Positions 11,639 through 22,551 of a stretch of 64,000 nt of DNA are shown here, in pieces. This DNA comes from Persicaria tinctoria (taxonomy: Eukaryota > Streptophyta > Magnoliopsida > Caryophyllales > Polygonaceae): positions 684,501-748,500 of the forward strand of contig JBANSL010000016.1 in assembly GCA_037127255.1 (NCBI GenBank). The letters are read 5' to 3'. The notes beneath the pieces are model-generated. The model was given only the letters and a program-made list of their open reading frames with translations. It was not told the origin of the DNA and did no database searches. Every line of letters begins with the position of its first letter. Positions within the stretch are counted from its first letter, which is position 1. Position numbers and translations under genes: made by a program.

Positions 11639-12343
11639 TCAAGGGATACAAAGCATTCCGAGATACTGCGGCCCCTGAACGGAGGACAATGGCTGACCGA
11701 AGGACGATGGGCAGAAGGTGATAACGTAATCGCCGCCGGTAGGGCAGGTGAAAGTGTTGGTATCCTGGGGTAAGGCCAAAGCCTGCGGGCACTGAGACTT
11801 GAAGAGCGACGGATCGATCCGGCAGCCAACAACGCCGCCGTTGGAAAGGCGGACCGTCAAATTCGACGGGCAAATGGCATTGATATTCACAGGGCAGCTC
11901 ACCGCGGGGCAGCCGCCGCGGGAGATGGACACCGGCAGGTTAAAGCCGTCGATGAGGCTGACGTCGTAGAAGTCGTCGTTGCCGGATCCGCTGAGTTGGA
12001 ACTCGGCCAGGGTGATGGGTGTGTCCCCGCTGTTGCCGTTGCAGGGGATCTTGCCTGAGCCGCAGTCCCCGGTGGCGCAGAAGAAACCGCCGCCTGATGA
12101 GTTGGTCCCGCAGTAGGTGCGGGCCCAGAGGCGGCCCTTCCAATTGGAAGGGATGGTGATTGTGGACGAGGCGCCTTGGTTCAGGGCGAAGCCGGTGGTG
12201 ACGACCGACGACGGCGAGTTAGCGTTGCCTTGGGTGGCTGGCCAGACTGTGTAAGGGCAGTTGTTTGTTATGGTCAAGTTTGTTGATTCAGTGGCTGCTA
12301 CAAATTGCAGCAAAATGGTGAGTAAAACAAGATATGCTTCCAT
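11639..12343 (-). CDS. Thaumatin-like protein TLP2, 12-cysteine core plus tail cysteine
   Basis: 234-residue intronless TLP. Signal peptide MEAYLVLLTILLQFVAATES; mature chain TNLTITNNCPY. Signature region GFFCATGDCGSG, LAEFQL, DFYDVSLIDGFN; the Arg, Glu and both Asp residues of the cleft are present. In domain II the sequence goes from VVGC straight to RIDPSLFKSQC. Relative to TLP1 and TLP4 about 26 residues are gone, with the SAC, YCC and TC cysteines. Twelve framework cysteines remain plus one in the tail (GMLCIP). Classical small TLPs keep ten cysteines, so this is a different shortening. Probably secreted and defence-related by family. Confidence 0.92.
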   Translation of the reverse strand: MEAYLVLLTILLQFVAATESTNLTITNNCPYTVWPATQGNANSPSSVVTTGFALNQGASSTITIPSNWKGRLWARTYCGTNSSGGGFFCATGDCGSGKIPCNGNSGDTPITLAEFQLSGSGNDDFYDVSLIDGFNLPVSISRGGCPAVSCPVNINAICPSNLTVRLSNGGVVGCRIDPSLFKSQCPQALALPQDTNTFTCPTGGDYVITFCPSSFGQPLSSVQGPQYLGMLCIP

Positions 12344-13082
12344 TTTAATTCAAGTGAAACCTAGTTAAAATTGAAGACTTGAATTCTGAATGATGCTAGT
12401 GGTGGATGTGAAACGAAGAAAAACGAGACTTAAAATTGTACGGAGTATTATTTTCCAAGTCAAAAAGGAAGTCACCACTTACGCGGCATGACAAGTATAA
12501 TTGTATTATCTTCTTAATTGGTGGATCTTCTTCTAAGCGTAGACTCGTTCAGAAGAACCGGTTAACAGTGCTGGAACCTAGCAACAAACTTTGCTGTAGG
12601 GCGTCACCTTGCTTAAGGGCATTAGTGGATGTAGGGGTGGTGAAGGGGTTACGGGTGGCGGTGAAACGTTGTATATGAGAGCCAGAAACGTAAAAGGCAG
12701 GAGAAAATCAGAGAGGAAGAGAGGCGATTGTTTTTAGTGGGTTTGAAATCCTAGCCTACGATAGTTGCTGAAATCGCCTCCTTCGGACATAAGCAAGAGA
12801 AGATTTCGATCTATCTTCAGAGGATCGTGGCAATCCAAAAACAAGTCTATCCGAAAAATTTTCGGCCACAAGAAAATATATTTTCCGCAAAAATTAATTA
12901 AACTCTTAACTCCCATCTCGGAGCAAGAGCCGGACGGACAGGCGGCGGGCGCATGTGTGGGTGCCCCATCTCCTCCTCTACCTCTTAATGCAGGTAGTGG
13001 AAGAGTCTCCTTAGAAACGCATTTAGGATACCCATGTGCTTTCAACGTGGGATGGAGAAGTCCAATAGACACCTTAAAACCA
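12344..13082. other. Upstream region of TLP2
   Basis: Non-coding. The first ~70 bases resemble the leaders of TLP3 and TLP4 (ttttaattca directly upstream of the ATG, read on the plus strand). From about 12700 the sequence is unrelated to the other TLP promoters and I do not recognise it. It ends at the 9-base target duplication of foldback element A. Confidence 0.4.
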
Positions 13083-13091
13083 CCCATTATA

Positions 13092-14377
13092 AGATTTTTT
13101 TTTTAATATAGCCAAAAATTAGGAAAATATTAGGGAACTAGTCAAAATCCGAAATTTTTTAGCAATTTAGCCAAAACAGGGTAAAGTCGCTGTTTGTAAC
13201 AGTGACTTTACCCAGAGTTTTTAAAAAAAATATTAAAAAATGTAAGTCGCTGTTTATAATAGCGACTTACGTATATTTCATTTTTTTTAAAAAAAACCCG
13301 TTTTATTGTTAAAATAAGTGAAAACCAAAAAAAAAATATTACATGGAGAGTCGTTGTTTCAAACAGCGACTCTTTTTTTTTTTTTTTTTTTTAAACATCC
13401 AGGCTAAAGGCGAGTCAGGCGACGACCGTCTTTGTTCTGCCAGGGCTCCCAGACCCGTCTTCAACCTATCCGTCCGGCAAGCCACCTTCAATGTCTTCAA
13501 CCTATCCATCCGGCGTAATTGCAGCCACAGCAACAGGGAAGAGGGGCAATTGCAGAGGGGAAGAGGATGAAGCGGGGAAGAGGATGAAGCGTCGGCGGCG
13601 CCGTTGTCAGGCGCAATTGCAGCGAGAGCAATTACCGCCTCGGCGCCTCCGCCTCTGCGTGGTCGAAGGCCTGGGCTAAGCTCCTCCGAATTCGGCTTCC
13701 TCGACTGCAATTACCGCCCCTGCCTGGATTCAATGACCTTCCAACTGCAAATCGCCTTCGGATTCGGACTCGACCGCCTGGATTCAATCGGCTTCCTCGA
13801 CTGCAATTACCGCCTCGTTTCAATCGCCCGACCGGTGGACTCCGAGATTCGGCCGCGGTGGACTCGACTCCCTAGGGTTCAATCGCCTTCCGACTGCAAT
13901 TGGCTTCCTCGCCTGATTGGGCTTCCTCGCCTGCTCTTCCAGGTCCTGTCGGTGGACTGCCTTCCGATTGCTCTTCCAGATCCGGCCGGTCGACTCCCTT
14001 CCGATTGCTCTTCCAAAACCAGCCGACGGACTCCCTGCCTGAATGCCCTTTCTCCTTCCGATTGGGCTCCCCTGTAAATCAACAGGTTTTGGAGAGTCGC
14101 TGTTTAAAACAGCGACTCTCCATTTAATTTTTTTTTTATTATTTTCACTTATTTTAACAATAAATTGAGATTTTTTATACATAAAAAAAACGAAATATAT
14201 GTAAGTCGCTGTTTATAACAGCGACTTACATTTTTTAATATTTTTTTAAAAAACTTTGGGTAAAGTCGCTGTTATAAACAACGACTTTACCCTGTTTTGA
14301 CTAAATCGCTAAAATCTTTCGGATTTTGGCTAGTTCCCTAATATTTTCCTAATTTTTGGCTATTTCCAAAAAAAAAT
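13092..14377. mobile_element. Foldback Mutator-like element A with three mirrored palindromes per arm
   Basis: 1286-base element flanked by a perfect 9-base target duplication cccattata (13083-13091, 14378-14386), the Mutator/foldback length. The arms are inverted copies (outer part tagccaaaaattaggaaaat and its complement). Each arm carries three near-perfect palindromes with a common core AGTCGCTGTTT/AAACAGCGACT and different flanks: outer GTAA-AGTCGC (13181-13211; 14260-14290), middle GTA-AGTCGC (13242-13270; 14201-14229) and inner GAG-AGTCGC (13348-13374; 14091-14121). The GC-rich centre (13395-14085) has internal tandem copies of a ttcctcgactgcaattaccg unit. No transposase is visible, so it is non-autonomous. 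Confidence 0.85.
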
Positions 14378-14402
14378 CCCATTATAGACATTATATCCAT
14401 CG

Positions 14403-14626
14403 GATAATAATTTTGCAATATATATTTAGGCATTGTATGTGGTTGGTGTGTGAGGAGGATAGGATTAACATCGCTACCGTCAATGGGATGTTTACGTACC
14501 GGCAGCCATAACACTGTTCGGAGCATGGAAGCAACCAATGTGTTTACCGGCAGCCATAACACTGTTCTAGCTAATGATATATCTGCTCACCCAAGGAATA
14601 CCATTGATATATTTAGCTTAGATCTA
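14403..14626 (+). pseudogene. GDSL lipase pseudogene fragment 2
   Basis: Contains the exon 4 start (gcattgtatgtggttgg), the conserved gctaccgtcaatgggatgtt segment and an internal direct repeat of ccggcagccataacactgtt, then jumps to the last-exon ending (ctagctaatgat...ctgctcacccaagga). It sits about 320 bases downstream of TLP3, mirroring the GDSL-TLP1 layout. Foldback element A inserted just left of it. Confidence 0.8.
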
Positions 14627-14943
14627 ACCACTAACACTTATAATGATCAGCATTTCAATCTTGGTCAGTTGGTTGATCTCTTTAATTCTGTTAAACTAGC
14701 TAGTATATCTTGTATCAGCAGGTATTATTGCTTAATTAGCTCGCCTATGTCGGTTTGATACTATAACTTCTTGTTCGTATATATGCATCAAATGAACTAG
14801 TACAAGCAGCTTTCGGAAAAATGAGATAACAACAATACAAACATAGCTAAGCTAGTATACACACTATACAAAGTGATCAGCTTTACCTATTTGTGGCTGG
14901 TAATGTATCAAAAGTCTGGTGAGCCAATAAATTCGAAATCAAT

Positions 14944-15642
14944 TCACTTACAATAATTGTAAGCGATACAAAGCATTCCGAGATACTGTGGCGCCTGACC
15001 CAAGGACGAGGGACAGAATGTAATAAGGTAATCGCCGCCGGTAGGGCAGGTGAAAGTGTTGGTATCCTGGGGTTCCGCAAATACCTGCGGGCACTGAGAC
15101 TTGAACAGCGGCGGATCGCTCCGGCAGCCAACGACACCGCCGTTGGAAAGTCGAACAGTCAGATTCGACGGACAAAAGGCGTTGATATCCTTAAGGCAGC
15201 CCGCCGTGGGGCAGCCGCCGCGGGATATGGTCAACGGCAGGTTAAAGCCGTCGATGAGGCTGACGTTGTAGAAGTCGTCGTTGCTGAATCCGTTGAGTTG
15301 GAACTCGGCCAGGGTGATGGGTGAGGCCCCGCCGTTGCCGTCGCAGTGGGTCGTGCCTGTGCCGCAGTCCCCTGTGGCGCAGACGAAACCGCCTGATGAG
15401 TTGGCCCCGCAGAAGGTGCGGGCCCAGAGGCGGCCCGCCCAATCGGAAGGGGCGGCGACGGTCATCGAGGTGCCTTGGTTCAGGGAGAGGCCGGTGATGC
15501 GGAGAGGCAGCGCGTTGGCGTTGTGTTTGACGGTTGGCCACACTGTGTAAGGGCAGTTGTTTGTTATGGTGAAGTTTGTTGATTCAGTAGATGCTATAAA
15601 ATATTGCAAGAAAATGGTGACTAAAACAAGATATGCCTCCAT
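14944..15642 (-). CDS. Thaumatin-like protein TLP3, 12-cysteine core, Asp-to-Asn in the cleft
   Basis: 232-residue intronless TLP closely related to TLP2. Signal peptide MEAYLVLVTIFLQYFIASTES. Signature GFVCATGDCGTG, LAEFQLNG, then DFYNVSLIDGFN, where the conserved Asp of DF(Y/F)D is Asn. Domain II is shortened at VVGCRSDPPLFKSQC as in TLP2. The C-terminal tail runs past GMLCIA to YNYCK, adding a further cysteine (14 in total). Secreted by signal peptide; antifungal or glucan-binding role is inferred from the family and could be weakened by the Asn. Confidence 0.92.
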   Translation of the reverse strand: MEAYLVLVTIFLQYFIASTESTNFTITNNCPYTVWPTVKHNANALPLRITGLSLNQGTSMTVAAPSDWAGRLWARTFCGANSSGGFVCATGDCGTGTTHCDGNGGASPITLAEFQLNGFSNDDFYNVSLIDGFNLPLTISRGGCPTAGCLKDINAFCPSNLTVRLSNGGVVGCRSDPPLFKSQCPQVFAEPQDTNTFTCPTGGDYLITFCPSSLGQAPQYLGMLCIAYNYCK

Positions 15643-16588
15643 TTTAATTCATCCGATCGAAACCTTTGTCAAAATTGAAGACTTCTTGAATAAGTGTGAA
15701 TTCCTCTAATTCACACTCAGATCTCCATGAAAGGAGCTCTCTGTGTCAACGAAGAAGAAGAACCAGAAAGTTTGTTGTGGAATTTTCTTGCTTCTGTTAT
15801 GCTCTGTACAAGTGTACATGATACACAAGCTCGGCCTTGTATAAAAGCAGAACACACAAAGATCATTTTGCCCTCCTATTTTACATCATATGTATTATTT
15901 CTATAATAATTATGTTATTGTGGATGTGAGCCGCTGTTGCAAATTTTTTTTAGGGATAAGGCAAACATGATTGGAAAGGAAGAGAGGGTGACAGTGGGTG
16001 GGGACTGCGACCTTCGGTTTTTTTTTTTCAAATTAGGCCAAAAAAATAAAGAATATTTTTTTTTAATGGCCAAAAAAGAGAAAAAAAATTGAGAACTAGC
16101 CAAAAATCCAAACTATTTTGCGATTTAGTAGTCGCTGTAATAAAGTCGTTGTTTGAATCAGCAACTTTATATTTATTTTTTTTGATTTTTTGATAAAATT
16201 TGTAATTATAATGAAAAAGTGAGAAAAATATAAATACAGGTAGAGTCATACCTGTATTTATATTTTTAGAATTACACAAAGTAGAGAGGGATGAGCCTAA
16301 CAGAGCTCTTATATAATCACATATGGACCAATTCAAATGAACCAGAATACCATATGATGGACAAATGGTAAAAATTGCATGACATAATCGCTTTAGTTTG
16401 TGTCACAGTTCGATGATCAAATAAGGAGATCGAAAAGCTGAGTTTCGTTACTCAGAAAAAATGGAGATATTTCTTTAATCTACGCGCACATTGCGATGGT
16501 AATAAAAGATGATGATGATGGACAAGAGTAATTCAGCACTTGTTAAAAAATGGAGATATTAGAAAAATGCTCATCTTAAAAGCACTTG
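15643..16588. other. TLP3-TLP4 intergenic region
   Basis: No gene. It contains TLP3 leader sequence, a poly-T/A-rich block and a degenerate single arm related to foldback element A (annotated separately). Short repeats of the type aaaaatggagatatt occur near 16455-16560. Confidence 0.45.
15990..16270. repeat. Degenerate single arm of a foldback element plus perfect hairpin
   Basis: The segment carries the A-type arm motif agccaaaaatccaaa...gcgatttagtagtcgctg and a decayed palindrome ataaagtcgttgtttgaatcagcaacttta near 16140-16170 (split here: left ataaagtcgttg, right cagcaacttta). It ends in a perfect 19-base-pair inverted repeat, arms 16224-16242 and 16249-16267, loop gagtca. No opposite arm is present. 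Confidence 0.6.
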
Positions 16589-17350
16589 TTAAAAACAGAG
16601 CATTCCAAGGTATTGGGGTTCAGTGGGCGGAGGACAGAAGGTAATAACGTAATCTCCTCCTCCGGTGCAGTTGAAAGCGCTGGTTGCATCGTCATAGGCG
16701 TAACTGTAGGCCTGCGGACACTCCGACTTGAAGAATTCCGAGTAGTTCGTCGGCGGGCAGGTCTGCGGGGTGTTATTGGCGCCGGTGCAGCAGTAGTTAG
16801 AGGTGCCAAAGGCCTCGCACGCGCTCTTACACCCAATCACGTTGCCGTTGAGGTCCTTCATCTGGAGCTCCGATGGGCAGGCGGCGTTGATATTTATGGG
16901 GCAGCTGCTTGCCGGGCACCCGCCGCTAGGCGCGATTGTCACGGGCACGTTGAACCCTTCGACGTTGCTGACGTCGTAGAAGTCCCTGCCCCCGGCGCCG
17001 CTGAGGGTGAACTCGGCCAGGGTGGTGGGCGGGGCCCCGCTTTTGCCGTTGCACGGGACCTTACCGGTGCCGCAGTCCCCGGTGGCGCAGACAAAACCGC
17101 CTGATGATGAGTTGGTCTCGCATGAGGTGCGGGCCCAGAGGCGGCCCGCCCAACCGGAAGGGGCGAAGATGGTGGATGAGGCCCCTTGGTTGAGGGCGAA
17201 ACCGGTGGTGCCGAGCGACGGCGAGTTGGCGCTGTCTATGGCGGCTGGCCAGATTGGGTAAGGGCAGTTGTTTGTTATGGTGAAGTTTTTTGATTCAATG
17301 GCTGCTACAAATTGGAGGAAGATGGTGAATCCAATAAGATATGCCTCCAT
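16589..17350 (-). CDS. Thaumatin-like protein TLP4, large 16-cysteine type
   Basis: 253-residue intronless TLP, the closest paralog of TLP1. Signal peptide MEAYLIGFTIFLQFVAAIES, mature NFTITNNCPYPIWPAA. Signature GFVCATGDCGTG, LAEFTLSG, DFYDVSNVEGFN (the second cleft Asp is Glu). Domain II is complete with GCKSACEAFG, NYCCTG and QTCPPTNYSEFFKSEC, so all 16 framework cysteines are present, plus one in the GMLCF tail. Its upstream block with W-box motifs at 17447-17487 is shared with other cluster members. Family role: apoplastic PR-5-type defence protein. Confidence 0.93.
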   Translation of the reverse strand: MEAYLIGFTIFLQFVAAIESKNFTITNNCPYPIWPAAIDSANSPSLGTTGFALNQGASSTIFAPSGWAGRLWARTSCETNSSSGGFVCATGDCGTGKVPCNGKSGAPPTTLAEFTLSGAGGRDFYDVSNVEGFNVPVTIAPSGGCPASSCPININAACPSELQMKDLNGNVIGCKSACEAFGTSNYCCTGANNTPQTCPPTNYSEFFKSECPQAYSYAYDDATSAFNCTGGGDYVITFCPPPTEPQYLGMLCF

Positions 17351-19146
17351 TTTAATTCATCTGAAACCTTGTCAAAATTAAAGATTTCTATTCTTAGATT
17401 ATATGTGCATTAAATTATGCCACCATGATCGGAAGAAAAAATGAATCTCCTAATTTGACTAATTGTGTTATTTTCAAAGTCAACAACAAGGAACTCTCAC
17501 GCGGCATTCATTTACTACGTATATCACTATCTAATTATTATTTTTTTGGGTTGAAAAATGACTATCTAAACTTAATCCTCTTTCCAATCGGAAATATTTG
17601 ATATTTTAAAAATATGAACAAAGATTAAAAAGTGTCACTTTTATCTTTAAATACCCTATCAAATGATTTTTACTCCCACCACATCTATATATTATGCACA
17701 ATTATAATTGGTGAAACAAAAAAAAATTATATTGTTATTAGTACAAAATAACAAAGAATGTAATTATCACTTCTAACATATCAAATATATTTTTTTTTAT
17801 CACATTATGCCTCCTAATACATCAGATATTTTCAATCGGAGGGAGGGAGTAAGAGCTAATTCAATTTTCAATATTGGTGCTATTAATTTTGGGTTAAAAT
17901 CTAAGTAATTTTAGGCACTGAAACTTTAGAAATTTCCATCCGGTGGTAAAGGAAAGTGTAAAAATATATTTTACCCAAAATATATTGAAAATACTATCAT
18001 ACTTATTTCGAGCTTAATCTAAAATGGGCTTAAAAAAAGTTTGATCCTTATTAAATGAGTCAAGTATAGTTAAGCACATTTATAAGCCCAATTCAAATTA
18101 AAACTCGGCTCAATTCGAACTCGAATAGTTTTATTTGTAGAATTTATAAAACTATCCCTTAATTAATAACTTCAATTCAAGAAAATATGTTATTTACTAT
18201 TTATGCACATTTTTTATAAAAACTTTAAGGCTTATTAGTTATAACCATCATTTTCAATATTTGTAATAAATATCCATTTGTTATAAAAAATGAATATTTT
18301 ATATAGTTTTCAACTTTTCATCATTCTAAAAAAAAAGTGCATAAATAGTTGTTACTTATTTTCCTGAATTGGCTCTTGGTTCGAATATATAGAGCTCGTT
18401 TAGTTATTAAATAAGTAGGGCATGAACTCATTTCAAAGCCCAAGTCTAAATTTAGATTTGACTCATTAATAATTCTGTATTATTCTAGCACAGAAAAAAA
18501 AAGTACATAGTCCCAAATCCAATTTGTTAAAGCGTATAAATATAAAGACGGTTTTTCTATCATATATCCTTAGTGCATAGGATAAGAGTACTAATTTTAA
18601 AATGTTTTTTAAATTTTAAATCAGTTCAGCTTTTCTTTTAATTAGATTCCTATTATCGTTTATTTTTTAGGAGGAAATCTTTTTCAATTTAAAATTTTAT
18701 CCTATTTCCTTTTAGGACAGAAAAACTAATATAAATAATTTCTATACGATGTTAAATATTTTGAGAATGGAAATATGTGCGTTTGAAAATACTCCGCCCG
18801 TACTATATAAGCATCACACCTTAGAGACTTAGATATTCATTTCAATCTTATATAGATAGATACTCCGTTTAATTTATATAACTCTATTGAAATGCATAAA
18901 TAAATCATTGCAAATATGCAATGCAACACTTTAAGGCTTATAAGTTATAACCATCATTTTCAATATTTGTTTCTTCTTCTTATTTTAAAGGAGCACTCCA
19001 ATATAATAACTACAAGCAAGTAGAAATTCCATAATACACCCAATTAACATGGGTATGTGTAGGTGTCAACTCGATCTATCTATACAATTATATATATATA
19101 AAAGATATATATAATTGTATAATTTTTTATGTAACTTGGATAGTTG
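17351..19146. other. TLP4-TLP5 intergenic region
   Basis: No gene. 17351-17560 is the TLP4 promoter with caaagtcaac at 17475-17484 and tttgactaattg just before it. 17870-18130 matches 28040-28330 and, inverted, 51960-52240, so it belongs to the duplicated cluster unit. Degenerate gagctcg-type repeat lies near 18000-18130 and 18390-18430. Confidence 0.5.
17447..17487 (-). promoter_or_regulatory. Shared W-box block upstream of TLP4
   Basis: On the gene strand it reads GTTGACTTTG, then an AT-rich gap, then AATTAGTCAAA. The same pairing lies upstream of TLP1 (twice) and TLP7. Lies 100-140 bases upstream of the ATG. WRKY binding is an inference. Confidence 0.5.
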
Positions 19147-20511
19147 TTAAGGACAGAAGGTGATTGTATAATCTCCTCCGCTGGCGCAGGCGACAGTGTC
19201 GGCGTCCGCCGGGGTAGCATACGCCTGCGGGCACTGCGACTTAAACAGCGACGGATCGCTCCTGCAGCCAACCACGCCGCCGTTGAAAAGCCTGACCGCC
19301 AGGTTCGACGGGCAAATGGCATTGATATCCACCGGGCAGCTGACCGTCGGGCAGCCGCCGCGCCAGATTGTCACCGGGAGGTTATAGCCGTCGACGAGGC
19401 TGATGTCGTAGAAGTCGTTGTTGCCGCCGCCGTTGAGGGCGATCCCCACTATGCTTGCGGGCGGGGCCCCACCGTTGCCGTTGCAGGGGACCTGGCCGGT
19501 CCCACAGTCTCCGATGGGGCAGCTGAATCTGCCCCATCCGTCGGTGCCGCAGAAGGTCCGGGCCCAGATGCGGCCCGACCAGTCGGGCGGGGCGCTGATT
19601 GCGTTGGTGGCGCCTTGGCCCAAGGCGAATCCGGTGTTGCCTATCGGCGGGGAGTTGGCGTTGCCGAGGACGGCTGGCCAGATTGTGTACGGGCAGTTGT
19701 TTCTTATGATGAAGTTTGTTGATTCAATCTCTGCATTTAAAATCATTCGTTTTTGAATTTTAGTAAAGTGAAAAAATAAACTAATTCTTACTCAATCCGT
19801 TCACTTCTAATTAAATTTTTACTATTTATTCACATTTTTTGAAATGATAAAAACTATAAAAAAAATTTAACATTTTATATATACGTAGCTTTTACATTTT
19901 TTACAAAAAGGTACATGACTTAAAAAGTCACATAAAAACAGGGAGTAATGAGTATGATACATTTAAAAGGGTGTTGTTATATACAACGCAAATCCAAAGT
20001 AAAAAATGCACGTCTTTAACGATATGCAATGTCTTCTGACTAATTAGTGTTTTAAAAAAATTAATTAATCCCTTTTAACCATGCACGTCCTTAAAAACAT
20101 GCATGATTTGGGATGTATACATCGAACACAATTTAAAATAAAGAGGAAGGGACTACCAAATACAATAACAATAATAAATACTAGTGCATTTGACTCTTTT
20201 AAATGAAAAGATAGACTTAAGATTTGTGTTACGTATCTACCTCAATCAAGATCTTGTAACATATAGTGGAATCATATAACTTAATAACAATTTTTCACCA
20301 AAAAAACTTGATAACAAATTAACAACTATTCCAAATGAATTTTGTAATAATAATAATAATATGGTAATTATAAATTTACAATGATGATGATCTTAATAAT
20401 ATTAAAAAGTAGTAGAAAATAAACCAAAATAGTTCATACTCCGTATTAATTATTACCAGAAATGAAGGAAACGAAAATGGAGGCGATGACAAGGATCAAG
20501 GAAGCTTCCAT
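19147..20511 (-). CDS. Thaumatin-like protein TLP5, two exons, 12 cysteines
   Basis: Exon 1 is 20457-20511 (MEASLILVIASIFVSFIS, donor TCTG|GTAA) and exon 2 is 19147-19730 (acceptor TGCAG|AGATTG), giving 212 residues with the phase matching exactly. The same exon 1 and junction occur in TLP6 and TLP8, which supports the model over an unspliced start inside the intron. Signature RFSCPIGDCGTG, DFYDISLVDGYN. The conserved Glu of the cleft (LAEF position) is Gly (SIVGIALNG). Domain II is shortened at VVGCRSDPSLFKSQC. The protein ends FCP with no tail, leaving exactly 12 cysteines. A foldback element sits just upstream of the promoter. Confidence 0.9.
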
Positions 20512-20579
20512 GGTTACTCTCTCTCGTTTGCTTGGCAGTTTGCTTAATTTAGGAAATATGTATGGCTTATTATCGACCA

Positions 20580-20587
20580 TATTTATA
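20580..20587 (-). promoter_or_regulatory. TATA box of TLP5
   Basis: TATAAATA on the minus strand, 69 bases upstream of the ATG; the equivalent box lies upstream of TLP6 (43858-43865). Foldback element B begins about 39 bases further upstream. Confidence 0.65.
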
Positions 20588-20625
20588 GGCAAATGTTGAA
20601 TATTCCCGTTCTTGGTATGTTACAT

Positions 20626-21861
20626 GAAATTTTTTTCTAAATATACACTAAAAAATAAAAAAATTACAAAAATGTTCACACTTTTAAACTATTTACGAAA
20701 ATATTCATTTTTGTCAGATTGGACAGAAAAACGCCGTCTGAGACCGCGTTTTATTCGTAAGGTCAAAAATCTGAAATGGATTGAAAAGGGTAAAAAAAAA
20801 AAAGCTAACAAAGAGACGCGGTCTCAGACTGCGTCTCTTGTTTTTTTTTTTGTTTTTTTTATGAAAAATTGAAACTGGAAAGTGGGAGAGAGGGGAAGGG
20901 TCGGACTGCCGGAGGGAGGCGGAGGAGAGAGGGAGGGGCGGAGGGAGGGAGATGAAAGGGCCGGAGGGAGGCGGAGGAGAGAGGAGGCCGAGCGGGTGAC
21001 GGTCGGAGAGGGCACTGGGAGAAGTTCCGAAGGGGAGAGCTGCTAAGGCGGCGCCACGGTGGATCTCGATCTCGATCGAAACGAGATCTTCGATGTTTGT
21101 CCGCTGCACTGGATCTTCGATGAGTGGACCAAATCTGAAACCGGACTCCATGGATCTGGATCTCGATTGAAACCAGATCTTCAGCCTCCGATCTTCGTCG
21201 CCATTGAAGCAACTTCAGCGGGAGAGATCGAGATTCGCAACACCACCAAGCGCAACCTCTGCCTCCATGCTCCTTCGATTCGGCCCTCGGCGGCCGCTAG
21301 CAGCAAAAGAGAGAGACAGAGAGCGAGAACGGAGGGAGGAGCAGCCATGGGAGCGCCGGTATCGAAATTGGAGAAAGGGGGTGAACTGAATGGGATTTGG
21401 ATGGCGGAGGCGGAGGATTCCAGACAACGACGAAGGCGGCGTTCACCTTCGATGGCCAAGGTCTCGCAGGCGGTGGTGGGTGGCGTTCAATTGAAGGTCG
21501 TCGGTGGTTGGGAGCTCTCTGGAGAACCTCTCCGGCCACTCCTCTTCGACGGTTGTCCTGGCCGGCAAGAAGCCCTCTCCGTCCGAAACGCGGCCCTCTT
21601 CGACGATTGTCTCTTCTCCTTCTTTTTTTTTTAATTTTCAAAGTAAAACGCGGCCTCAGGCCGCGTTTTACTTCTCCTTATTTTTTTTTTGGTTTTTTTT
21701 TTAAATTAAGAAATAAAAAGTATCCCACTAACACCTAAAACGCGGTCTCAGACCGCGTTTCTCTGACCTATCTGCAAATTTTGAATATTTTTATAAATAG
21801 TTTCAATGTGTGAATTTATCCGTAAATTTTTATTTTTTAATGAATATTTTGAAAAAAAAAT
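20626..21861. mobile_element. Foldback Mutator-like element B
   Basis: About 1236 bases, with inverted ends (GAAATTTTTTTC.../...GAAAAAAAAATT) and arm sequence shared with element C (attcatttttgtcaga). Palindromes: 20728-20752 and 20813-20837 on the left, 21644-21670 and 21737-21760 on the right, all built on CGCGGTCTC/GAGACCGCG-like cores. The flanks tatgttaca and tatgtcca are imperfect copies of the tatgttcca found uninterrupted in the paralogous segment at 28700-28708. The interior is GC-rich with purine-rich simple sequence and no transposase. Confidence 0.8.

Positions 21862-22551
<690 letters not shown>

Noticed and set aside
20714..21738. Open frames in foldback element B
   Set aside because: Same reason: purine- or pyrimidine-rich repeat translations on several frames at once, with no recognisable protein.
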